From contig CAIVCU010000378.1 of assembly GCA_903904495.1 (NCBI GenBank), positions 1 to 33,604 on the forward strand: 33,604 nt of DNA. The letters run 5' to 3'. Shown one piece after another: positions 23,863 to 32,260 of this stretch; within the stretch, counting starts at the first letter, position 1, and each line of letters opens with the position of its first letter. The position numbers and the translations under genes are program-made. This stretch comes from an uncultured Chlorobiaceae bacterium (lineage in GTDB: Bacteria > Bacteroidota > Chlorobiia > Chlorobiales > Chlorobiaceae). The notes below the pieces were generated by a model. It was not told where the DNA came from and searched no databases. It was given only the letters and a program-made list of their open reading frames with translations.

Positions 23863-25880
23863 GAGGAGTTTCTTTTCATAGTTGTTGAACCAATCGTCAC
23901 CTTGATAATCGTCTTCTTTTTAACCTTCTGTCCCGGAGCAATACTCTGGCGGGCAACACATCCATCCAAATCTCCCGAAGAATCCATCTCCAGGCTATGC
24001 CACTTCAGCAGCCGCTGGGCATCCCGTGCCTGAAGACCTGTCAGTTCGGGAACGGCAACTGTTGAAACTGAATCAATAGCCGCCTGCTCCGCAGAACGGA
24101 AAGCAAGCTTTTTCTGCATCTCCCCGGAGCAGGCAATCATTCTTGAGGCAATACTTGAAAAAACAGGGGCGGCAACCATTGCGGCATAATAGGCCGTTTT
24201 TGGATTTTCTACAACCACAATAATGGCATAACGGGGAGCTTCAACAGGAAAATACCCGACAAATGAGGCAACATAAGCCGGCTTTGAATACGAGCCGCCG
24301 GCAGCCCGTCTCGCTGTCCCGGTCTTGCCTGCAACGGTAACGCCCGGCACAGCAGCGCTTTTTGCGGTACCGCTGTCCACAACCGCCTTAAAATACTCCT
24401 TGCTGAGATACCTTGCCGTTTGAGGAAGCACCGCTTTCCGGACTGCTTTAGGAGTACTCTCCCATACAACCTTGTTTTCAGCATTGATAACCTTTTTTAT
24501 AATATATGGTCTCATCAGCTGCCCGTCGTTAGCCATGGCCGCATAAGCCTGCAAAATCTGCAGAGGAGTAGCCATAATTTGATAGCCATATCCCATCCAG
24601 GGCAGCGTGGTTCTGTCCCACCGGTCAAGAGGCCGGACCCTTCCCGGCGACTCACCGATCAGTCCGATGCCTGTTTTCCGTCCAAACCCGTAATTCATCG
24701 TATAGGCATAGAACTTCTCGCTCCCCACAGCCATTGCGGTCTTAGCAGCGACAATATTGCTTGAATACATGATAGCTTCACGGAACGATATATTTCCGTA
24801 TGGTTCATGGTCCCTGATAAACAGATTATAGATCGGCATAATACCCCTCATGCCGTTCACCCTGTCTTCCGCTTTTCTTTTCAGAACTTCTGTAGCCGCA
24901 GATGCCATGATCAGTTTAAAGGTTGAACCCGGTTCATAACTGTCTGTTACAGCGCGGTTGCGCGACTTGTCGGCAGACCAGGTCGATCGCTGGTTAAGAT
25001 CAAAGGTCGGGTTGTTGGCCATAGCAATGATCTCCCCGGTATGAACATCCATGACAATGCTCGAAGAGGCATCAGCCTGGAACTTATTGACCGCCTTTGC
25101 AAGCTCATCCTCAACGATGCTTTGAATATCGGCATCGATAGTCAGCTGAACACTGTTGCCTTTTACCGGATCCTGCTGTTTGGCATCAGGCGCGGGATAA
25201 CGCTTCCCATCGGCTGACCTCTGATAAATTTTCGTCCCGTCAATGCCTTTCAGCTCCCTGTTGAGCTGCAGTTCAAGCCCGCTGCTCCCCTCGTTTTTGT
25301 TGTCTGTACCACCAATCACCTGAGCCGCAACGTTGAGGTAATAACGCTGCTGATCTTTGTCAAACCATACTCCCGGAATCTTTTCCTGCATGAGAGGCAG
25401 TGCTTTCACAACGGGTATTTTCCTGCCCAGCACCGCCACCCCTGTCCTTCGATGCAGCTCTTTAAGGTAAACGCCCTTATTGCCTCCTAAATGCTTCACA
25501 AAAATGGCTGCAACAGCCCCTGAGTTATCATAAACCCTCTGCTTCCGGGTAGTCTTATCAATAACCGACTTGCCTTTATCATTAAAGAGCGGGGTATTGC
25601 GGACAATTGCGGGTTCAGCATAGAAGGAAATGGATTCAATACTTTCAGCCAGCATGCGTGCCTGACGGTCAAGAATAACTCCCCTCTGCGCTTTCTCAGT
25701 GATCACACGCTCATACTGCCGGGCTGCTTTCTGCCTGTATTTTTTAACATTGAAAACCTGGATATTAAGCAGCATTGCAATGATGGCTGCTATAAAAACC
25801 GCAAAAACTGCAACCAGAATGCCAAGCCGCTTACCGAACTCATGATCATCCCTGCTCTGGATATTACGAGGATCATTCAT
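23850..25880 (-). CDS. ftsI: Class B penicillin-binding protein, septal transpeptidase with PASTA domain
   Basis: Cross-links septal peptidoglycan in the periplasm; partner of FtsW. The 676-residue protein has one N-terminal membrane anchor (about 18-40), the class B dimerisation region, and a transpeptidase domain with Ser319 and Lys322 in GSTFK, the SSN triad at 373-375 and KTG at 519-521. A single PASTA domain occupies about 607-664. Escherichia coli FtsI lacks PASTA; its presence resembles SpoVD/PBP2x-type enzymes and may bind muropeptide or the enzyme core. A GGGGGA site precedes the ATG closely. It lies 28 bases after ftsL and overlaps murE by 13. Confidence 0.96.
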   Translation of the reverse strand: MNDPRNIQSRDDHEFGKRLGILVAVFAVFIAAIIAMLLNIQVFNVKKYRQKAARQYERVITEKAQRGVILDRQARMLAESIESISFYAEPAIVRNTPLFNDKGKSVIDKTTRKQRVYDNSGAVAAIFVKHLGGNKGVYLKELHRRTGVAVLGRKIPVVKALPLMQEKIPGVWFDKDQQRYYLNVAAQVIGGTDNKNEGSSGLELQLNRELKGIDGTKIYQRSADGKRYPAPDAKQQDPVKGNSVQLTIDADIQSIVEDELAKAVNKFQADASSSIVMDVHTGEIIAMANNPTFDLNQRSTWSADKSRNRAVTDSYEPGSTFKLIMASAATEVLKRKAEDRVNGMRGIMPIYNLFIRDHEPYGNISFREAIMYSSNIVAAKTAMAVGSEKFYAYTMNYGFGRKTGIGLIGESPGRVRPLDRWDRTTLPWMGYGYQIMATPLQILQAYAAMANDGQLMRPYIIKKVINAENKVVWESTPKAVRKAVLPQTARYLSKEYFKAVVDSGTAKSAAVPGVTVAGKTGTARRAAGGSYSKPAYVASFVGYFPVEAPRYAIIVVVENPKTAYYAAMVAAPVFSSIASRMIACSGEMQKKLAFRSAEQAAIDSVSTVAVPELTGLQARDAQRLLKWHSLEMDSSGDLDGCVARQSIAPGQKVKKKTIIKVTIGSTTMKRNSSWLP

Positions 25881-25908
25881 GAGTCCCCCTTTATGTGGTC
25901 AGCAACAT

Positions 25909-26394
25909 TCACGGCTCAAGTTCAACCGGGGGAGCACTGGACATTGTAAGCCCGAGTGAGGCTGCATCCTGAGCGATATTGTGAATACTGTGCAGTTCAT
26001 GCACTTTCAGATCCTGTGATGTAATCACGCTCGCGGACATCTGTATCTGCTCGCGAATTTTTTCATTCTGCAGGGCAAGATTCTTTATGGCGAGAGTGTT
26101 ATAGGTCTGAAAAAGAAAAATTCCTGTCCCGGCAAGAAGATAGACAAATGTCCTCAGTCGCAACAGCACACCGATATCAAATTTCAGCGTATTGCTGACC
26201 AGCTCCTTAAACCCGGATTCTTTGAATCCGTTACCAGCACCTCCGGCCTGAAAGTCATCCCCGGTGAGAGCTATCTCTTCCACCCCGCCGTATCGACCGG
26301 CAACAGCCGCCTCGGCAGGCATCTTTGTCCTGAACCCTTTGAGGCGCTCTGAAAGAGTGCTTAAAGCATCAAAAAAAGCATTATTGCCATTCAC
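25909..26394 (-). CDS. ftsL: FtsL-like bitopic cell division protein
   Basis: A 161-residue protein between rsmH and ftsI, the ftsL position. A roughly 80-residue cytoplasmic part precedes one membrane segment (about 82-97, in FVYLLAGTGIFLFQTYN), and then comes a heptad-like coiled coil (LALQNEKIREQIQ) typical of FtsL. The primary sequence itself is poorly conserved, as is normal. The start is assigned to the GTG at 26394, because GGGAGG lies exactly five bases upstream; the ATG at 26421 would add nine residues but has no ribosome binding site. Even so it overlaps the rsmH 3' end by 14 bases. The cytoplasmic part is much longer than the roughly 35 residues of Escherichia coli FtsL. Confidence 0.85.
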   Translation of the reverse strand: MNGNNAFFDALSTLSERLKGFRTKMPAEAAVAGRYGGVEEIALTGDDFQAGGAGNGFKESGFKELVSNTLKFDIGVLLRLRTFVYLLAGTGIFLFQTYNTLAIKNLALQNEKIREQIQMSASVITSQDLKVHELHSIHNIAQDAASLGLTMSSAPPVELEP

Positions 26395-27373
26395 TGTGAC
26401 CTCCCTGTGAAAGTTTTTCAATGACCCTCAATTTCGCACTTCTTGCTCTCGGGTTTGCATCTGTCTCTTCCTGTGTCGCGACAAGAGGTTTTCGGGTTAC
26501 GAGCGAGATGCTGCCCCGTTCGAGAGGCTCCCTCAAACCGACCCCTTTGGGGCCCCAATCGCTCTTTGCTTTCTCGGCAAAAACGGTTTTCACGATCCTG
26601 TCCTCGAGAGAGTGATAACTGATTACCGCCATCCGGCCATGTTCATCAAGGCTTTCAATGCCATCATAAAGCACCCTGCGAAGCACCTCAAGCTCACTGT
26701 TCACCTCAATTCGCAATGCCTGAAATACTCTTGAGAGGGTCTTGATGATCTTATCCGTTCCGGTGAAGTTGCCGCGGATAATGTCGGCAAGCTCCTGTGT
26801 CCTGTTTACCGGCCCATGGTCAAGCCTGTAAGTTACTATTGACTTTGCGATACTGCGGCTTCTCGGCTCTTCACCATACCGGTAGATAAGCCTTGCCAGC
26901 TCCTTCTCGTCATACGTGTTGATAATTTCTGCTGCACTTACCGGCGAATCCATGTCCATCCTCATATCAAGAGGCCCATCCCGCAGATAACTGAACCCCC
27001 GTTCAGCCGTGTCAATCTGAAACGACGATACCCCCAGATCCAGCAGAATACCTGCAACCTTAGGCTTTAACCCTTTTTCGCTGCATACCCTCTGGACGAT
27101 ACTCTCGATTGCCTGAAAATTCCCTTTAGCCAGTACCGTACTCGCTTCATACTCCTTGAGCTTATCGGCAGCCGCCCGTAAAGCCGCATCATCCTGGTCA
27201 ATGCCTATGAGTACCGACCCTTCGCGCGCACCCGCCTCATCGAGAGCTCGAAGAATCGCCAGCGAATGACCTCCGCCGCCAAGAGTCCCGTCAACATATA
27301 TCCCGGGTTTTCTGACAAGGAATGCAATAATCTCGGCAGCAAGTACCGGCTCGTGATATATATCTTGTACCAT
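26381..27373 (-). CDS. rsmH: 16S rRNA (cytosine-1402-N4)-methyltransferase
   Basis: SAM-dependent enzyme (formerly MraW) that methylates C1402 in the ribosomal P site. The 330-residue length is normal. The N-terminus has the family start HEPVLAAEIIAFL, the SAM-binding loop GTLGGGGHSLAIL, and further motifs ILLDLGVSSFQID, GFSYLRDGPLDMRM and, near the C-terminus, ISYHSLEDRIVK. It is the second gene of the cluster, five bases after mraZ. Its 3' end contains the ribosome binding site of ftsL, so the two are tightly coupled. Confidence 0.97.
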   Translation of the reverse strand: MVQDIYHEPVLAAEIIAFLVRKPGIYVDGTLGGGGHSLAILRALDEAGAREGSVLIGIDQDDAALRAAADKLKEYEASTVLAKGNFQAIESIVQRVCSEKGLKPKVAGILLDLGVSSFQIDTAERGFSYLRDGPLDMRMDMDSPVSAAEIINTYDEKELARLIYRYGEEPRSRSIAKSIVTYRLDHGPVNRTQELADIIRGNFTGTDKIIKTLSRVFQALRIEVNSELEVLRRVLYDGIESLDEHGRMAVISYHSLEDRIVKTVFAEKAKSDWGPKGVGLREPLERGSISLVTRKPLVATQEETDANPRARSAKLRVIEKLSQGGHSEWQ

Positions 27374-27378
27374 CGGCG

Positions 27379-27849
27379 TTAAAAATACCTTCCTGCGAGA
27401 GACGCAAATCTACTTTCACTCTCCCGCAAAACACCGAGAAGTCGCTCCGGATCCCAGATAATCATTTTTGTATCAGCACCTATAATCACAACGTCTTTTG
27501 TAATCCCCGCATGTTCAAGAAATTCCCTTGACAGCGCAATCCTTCCCTGGCGGTCAAGATCAACAGTATCAAGGCTTTCATACATCAATATCTTCAGCAG
27601 ACGCTCTTCGGGGTTGAAATCAGAAAGAGCAGAGATGGTTTTTCCCATGTCAGCCCAGATGAACGGCTCATAAAGTTCAAGTGAGCGGTCAGGCGCTTTC
27701 ATAATGAACAGTCCTTCTGAATGCCCGTCAGCTTTCCCCTCAACACCCGCTTCAGCACCCATGCCGAACCTTTTTCGAAACCTGGCAGGTATCATCAATC
27801 GCCCTTTCTCATCAACGGCATGTCTCTCTTTTCCTATAAAGCCGGCCAT
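27379..27849 (-). CDS. mraZ: Transcriptional regulator MraZ
   Basis: Highly conserved first gene of the dcw cluster, 156 residues. It contains two SpoVT/AbrB-like half-domains, each with the DxxxR DNA-binding signature: DEKGR near residue 13 and DRQGR around 97-101. In Escherichia coli MraZ binds three TGGG-type direct repeats upstream of its own gene and represses the cluster, and it is antagonised by RsmH, whose gene follows here by five bases. The sequence upstream (27960-27983) has matching repeats. The ATG at 27849 is the only plausible start. Confidence 0.96.
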   Translation of the reverse strand: MAGFIGKERHAVDEKGRLMIPARFRKRFGMGAEAGVEGKADGHSEGLFIMKAPDRSLELYEPFIWADMGKTISALSDFNPEERLLKILMYESLDTVDLDRQGRIALSREFLEHAGITKDVVIIGADTKMIIWDPERLLGVLRESESRFASLAGRYF

Positions 27850-27959
27850 GATGATAATTGAGTTAGCTGTCGTTCTGGTGGACTATTCTCCGTAACGCTT
27901 TATTTCGCCTGCGGATTGCCATAAAAAAAGGAAAACACCATGGAGAGAGAGCGTTTCCA

Positions 27960-27983
27960 CCCATTTTTTACCACTACTCACCA
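27960..27983 (-). promoter_or_regulatory. Candidate MraZ operator (three TGG repeats, 10-base period)
   Basis: On the minus strand three TGG(T/G) units begin at plus 27983, 27973 and 27963, exactly 10 bases apart. This is the spacing of the known MraZ box. The units read TGGT, TGGT and TGGG. The site lies about 110 bases before the mraZ ATG and just after a -10-like TATACA (plus 27996-27991), so it would cover a start site there; no good -35 was seen. Confidence 0.6.
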
Positions 27984-28074
27984 CTCAAAATGTATAAAAA
28001 AAGGATGCACTAAAAAAAATATTCCGCTATTTTATACATGAGCAGCTACGTATATTTTAAAGGCAGATGTCACC

Positions 28075-28602
28075 ATGGTTAGAGGACGAAACGAAATTGT
28101 GGTTGACGGATACAATTTACTGCATAAGCTGTACCCCTCTCCTGATTCGGTATCACTTGATGTTCTGCGTCAGGAGACAGAAAAACAGCTGCTCTGTTTT
28201 CAGCAGGAAACCGGTTGCCCGGTCACCGTTGTTTACGATGGAAAAGGCGGACCCAGGGAGAGTGCTTCCGGTGCGCCGCTCCATATTGTTTTTACGCCTG
28301 CTGCTAAAAGCGCCGATTTATGGATCATTGATTACGTAAAATCGTTGAACACCAAAGTAAAAATGGTTACTATTGTAAGTTCGGACGACGAGATTCGCAG
28401 GTATGCAACAGCATTCGGTGCAAGGTGCATTAAATCCGAGGCATTTGCACTCCGGCTCACAAAAAACAGTTGCGCCTCTCAGGAAAACAAACACACCCAA
28501 TCCAGGCATATTTCGTTCAAAGAGAAAAAATTCAACGAAAAATTGCTGAGCGACCGGGAAGTTGACCGATGGATGAAGCTCTTCAGTCGCGACAAATCTT
28601 AA
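28075..28602 (+). CDS. NYN-domain (YacP/Rae1-like) putative ribonuclease
   Basis: A 175-residue protein with a PIN-like NYN fold. Acidic residues typical of the metal site are visible: the Asp of IVVDGYNLLH near the N-terminus, the Asp in VVYDGKGG, the Asp in SADLWIIDYV and the pair in VSSDDEIRRYA. The C-terminus is Lys-rich and less conserved. The Bacillus relative Rae1/YacP cuts mRNA on the ribosome; whether this protein does the same is inference. The gene is divergent from mraZ across a 225-base region that holds the MraZ-like repeats. No strong ribosome binding site is visible before the ATG. Confidence 0.8.
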   Translation: MVRGRNEIVVDGYNLLHKLYPSPDSVSLDVLRQETEKQLLCFQQETGCPVTVVYDGKGGPRESASGAPLHIVFTPAAKSADLWIIDYVKSLNTKVKMVTIVSSDDEIRRYATAFGARCIKSEAFALRLTKNSCASQENKHTQSRHISFKEKKFNEKLLSDREVDRWMKLFSRDKS

Positions 28603-28672
28603 GCACATCCCGTCACAATTTCTTATACTCTGGTCCGGTTTCGATAAGCTTTATTTAACTACAGTCATCACT

Positions 28673-28999
28673 ATGTCAGACAGCTCAATAAACAATACCG
28701 CGCATTGGCAGGAACTGGAAGAATGGCGAAAGAAAATCGATATCATCGACCAGCAGTTATCCACTCTCCTCTGCGAAAGATTGCATTGCGCTCAGAATAT
28801 CAGCTCCCTGAAATCAAGAATCGGCGAACAGGTACTCCAGCCTGAACGCGAAAAAGAGGTACTGAACAATGTACTCATCCATGCCGACTCGCCACTGACA
28901 GCCTACACGCTGGAAAAAATCTACCGCTGCATCCTTGAAGAGAGCCGCCTTTTACAGCATGAGTGGAAAAACAGTCAGGAAGGCATACATACCAGCTGA
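28673..28999 (+). CDS. Chorismate mutase, AroQ class
   Basis: A 108-residue all-helical chorismate mutase that converts chorismate to prephenate for phenylalanine and tyrosine. The first long helix reads WRKKIDIIDQQLSTLLCERL, with the conserved Arg and the Asp-rich face, followed by Lys in SSLKSRIG and the REKEV pair equivalent to the Arg/Glu of the active site. The C-terminal helix has the IYRCILEESRLLQ pattern. It is a stand-alone domain without prephenate dehydratase or DAHP synthase fusion. The gene lies 70 bases after the NYN gene and 15 before mltG, so co-transcription with mltG is likely. Confidence 0.87.
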   Translation: MSDSSINNTAHWQELEEWRKKIDIIDQQLSTLLCERLHCAQNISSLKSRIGEQVLQPEREKEVLNNVLIHADSPLTAYTLEKIYRCILEESRLLQHEWKNSQEGIHTS

Positions 29000-29014
29000 C
29001 AGGATTACCTCACC

Positions 29015-30028
29015 ATGGCCTCTAAAAAAACTTCTCCACGTCAACTCTTCATAATTGGCGCAGCAATTCTGCTTAGTGCTCTGGCATCTCTCTTATTGCT
29101 GCCGGGGATCAATACCGCCTCCCGGACCACACCACTGATTGTTCACCGTGGAATGGGCTTCAAAACCATTGTAGATACACTGCTGCGAAACGGCACCATC
29201 AACACCTCGTGGCCGGTGCTCCTGACCGGTCGCCTTATCCCTAGGCTTCACAATATCAAACCGGGCCGCTACTCCATCCCGTCCGGCATGTCCAATTTTT
29301 CCCTTTTATTGTATCTGCACACCCGCAAGCAGGACGAGGTAAGAATCACAATCCCCGAAGGCCTCGACATCCGCCGTGTCGCCCGGCTGCTCTCCCGGAA
29401 CCTTGATATGGATTCAACCGCGGTAATGGAAGCCGCAGCCGATAAACGACTGCTTCGGAAAAACAGCATTACTGCAAATAATGCCGAAGGCTACCTCTTT
29501 CCCGGCACCTACGACTTTGTCTGGGCAAGTACGCCGGATGAAGCTGTGGGATTTCTTATCGGGCGATTCCGGCATTTCTATACCGGTAACGTAAAGGCAG
29601 CTGCAGCATCAGCAGGCTTAACCGAAACCGCATTACTGACGCTGGCTTCTATTGTCGAAGCCGAAACCCCTGTCAATGGAGAAAAACCACTTGTAGCAAG
29701 CGTTTATCTCAACCGCCTTAAACACAACATTCGCCTGCAGGCCGATCCAACCGTCCAATATGCGCTTGGAGGAGCCGCCCGCCGCCTCTTCTACAAAGAT
29801 CTTGCAGCTGACTCTCCGTATAATACCTATCGTCACAGCGGACTTCCTCCCGGTCCCATCTGCAACCCCGGATCAGCGTCGATCATGGCGGTATTGAACC
29901 CTGCGAATACCAGGTACCTCTACTTTGTAGCTACAGGAAAAGGGGGGCACAATTTCGCCGAATCAATCGCGGAGCATGCTGAAAACATCAGAAAATACCG
30001 CATCGCCCGTCGCGACAGCCTGCGATGA
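29015..30028 (+). CDS. mltG: Endolytic murein transglycosylase MltG
   Basis: Membrane-bound YceG-family lytic transglycosylase that cuts nascent glycan strands and sets their length. The 337-residue protein has an N-terminal membrane anchor (about 11-30), a LysM-like region (about 40-110) and the catalytic domain. The catalytic glutamate is Glu215 in LASIVEAET, and further family phrases are AEGYLFPGTYDF, VASVYLNRL, LQADPTVQYALG, SPYNTYRHSGLPPGPICNPG and LYFVATGKGGHNFAES. The gene sits within a cell-wall-rich neighbourhood, though on the opposite strand from the dcw cluster. Confidence 0.95.
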   Translation: MASKKTSPRQLFIIGAAILLSALASLLLLPGINTASRTTPLIVHRGMGFKTIVDTLLRNGTINTSWPVLLTGRLIPRLHNIKPGRYSIPSGMSNFSLLLYLHTRKQDEVRITIPEGLDIRRVARLLSRNLDMDSTAVMEAAADKRLLRKNSITANNAEGYLFPGTYDFVWASTPDEAVGFLIGRFRHFYTGNVKAAAASAGLTETALLTLASIVEAETPVNGEKPLVASVYLNRLKHNIRLQADPTVQYALGGAARRLFYKDLAADSPYNTYRHSGLPPGPICNPGSASIMAVLNPANTRYLYFVATGKGGHNFAESIAEHAENIRKYRIARRDSLR

Positions 30029-30136
30029 ATAGATGCGATAGATATCATCTGCCCCTGTCGGGGAAAAGGATTATGTTGTAGATTACCTGTTGATTATTTG
30101 AAGAGTGGATTTTTTTAAAATCAATCGAAAGTAGCA

Positions 30137-31330
<1,194 letters not shown>

Positions 31331-31350
31331 CCGGTTCCGCACATTAAAGA

Positions 31351-31373
31351 AAATCCTGAGGGATTTAATTTTG
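31351..31373 (+). terminator. Weak candidate terminator after pgk
   Basis: AAATCC (31351-31356), loop TGAG and GGATTT (31361-31366) form a 6-base-pair stem, followed by AATTTTG. The stem is short and the T tract is only four bases, so termination here would be leaky at best. Confidence 0.35.
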
Positions 31374-31383
31374 ATACGCCTGA

Positions 31384-31404
31384 TCCCGCTGATAATCAGC
31401 GGGA
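31384..31404 (+). other. Strong hairpin upstream of the rhomboid gene
   Basis: TCCCGCTGA (31384-31392) and TCAGCGGGA (31396-31404) form a perfect 9-base-pair stem with loop TAA. No T tract follows. It lies 21 bases before the rhomboid gene start, where it could affect mRNA stability or ribosome access. Confidence 0.55.
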
Positions 31405-31425
31405 AGGGCAGAATGATAACGCTTG

Positions 31426-32241
31426 ATGAACTATTCCAACCAGCCATACAGTCCCGGAGGCTTCCAGTTTATACCTCCGGCGATTAAAACAATTATCCTG
31501 ATTAACGTTGCGGTCTTTATACTGCAGCTGTCTCCGTTCGGCGAAACCATTCTCGCCCTCGGTTCACTGTGGCCGATCGGCTCCGGCAACTTCCGTATAT
31601 GGCAGCCTTTGACCTACATGTTTATCCACGGAGGAGGCACACACCTCTTCTTCAATATGTTCGCACTCTGGATGTTCGGGGCTGAAATTGAAAATTACTG
31701 GGGCACCCGGCAGTTCAACACCTATTATTTTATCTGCGGTATCGGAGCCGCTATAATCAACCTGCTGGCCACCATCGGCGATCCCTATCCAACTGTTGGA
31801 GCTTCAGGTGCCATTTACGGCGTACTGCTTGCCTTCGGCATGATGTTCCCCGACCGTTATATTTTTCTCTATTTCCTCTTTCCCGTCAAGGCAAAGTATT
31901 TTATCGCGGGTTATGCGCTCATAGAATTCTTCTCCGGGTTCGGCAGCCGCTCCATGGGCAGCGGCAGCAACATTGCCCATTTTGCGCACCTCGGGGGAAT
32001 GCTTATCGGTTTCATCTACATTTCCATCAAACGGGCCGAGTGGTCATTTTCCGGACTTACCGATAAAATCCGCTCCCTGGGAAAAAAGAAAACCGGACCT
32101 CGTCTTCATCGAACCAACAGGGTGGAGCCGCCGGTGTCTGAAGCGGAAATCAATGCCATCCTCGATAAAATTTCAGCGAATGGTTACGCCTCATTAACTG
32201 CCGAAGAGCGCCGCAAACTCCTCAAGGCCGGCGGCAAGTGA
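31426..32241 (+). CDS. Rhomboid family intramembrane serine protease
   Basis: A 271-residue membrane protease with about six hydrophobic segments. The catalytic Ser127 is in TVGASGAIYG and the catalytic His185 is in NIAHFAHLGG. The oxyanion and loop residues are in FIHGGGTHLFFNM, and the L1-loop tryptophan-glutamate region appears as ENYWGTRQF. After the membrane domain is a basic linker and a C-terminal helical tail (about 238-271) with the pattern EAEINAILDKIS...LTAEERRKLL, a tail found in rhomboids of the Bacteroidota/Chlorobi group. Substrates are unknown. The ATG at 31426 is preferred over the TTG one codon before. The gene converges on the methyltransferase gene, with 19 bases between the stops. 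Confidence 0.93.
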   Translation: MNYSNQPYSPGGFQFIPPAIKTIILINVAVFILQLSPFGETILALGSLWPIGSGNFRIWQPLTYMFIHGGGTHLFFNMFALWMFGAEIENYWGTRQFNTYYFICGIGAAIINLLATIGDPYPTVGASGAIYGVLLAFGMMFPDRYIFLYFLFPVKAKYFIAGYALIEFFSGFGSRSMGSGSNIAHFAHLGGMLIGFIYISIKRAEWSFSGLTDKIRSLGKKKTGPRLHRTNRVEPPVSEAEINAILDKISANGYASLTAEERRKLLKAGGK

Positions 32242-32260
32242 TCCTTCAGTAACGGCCCCT

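Noticed and set aside
30029..30136. Promoter or leader element for pgk
   Set aside because: TTGATT and TAAAAT occur but with a 20-base spacer, and the CCCC/GGGG hairpin at about 30052-30063 is only four base pairs; too weak to annotate.
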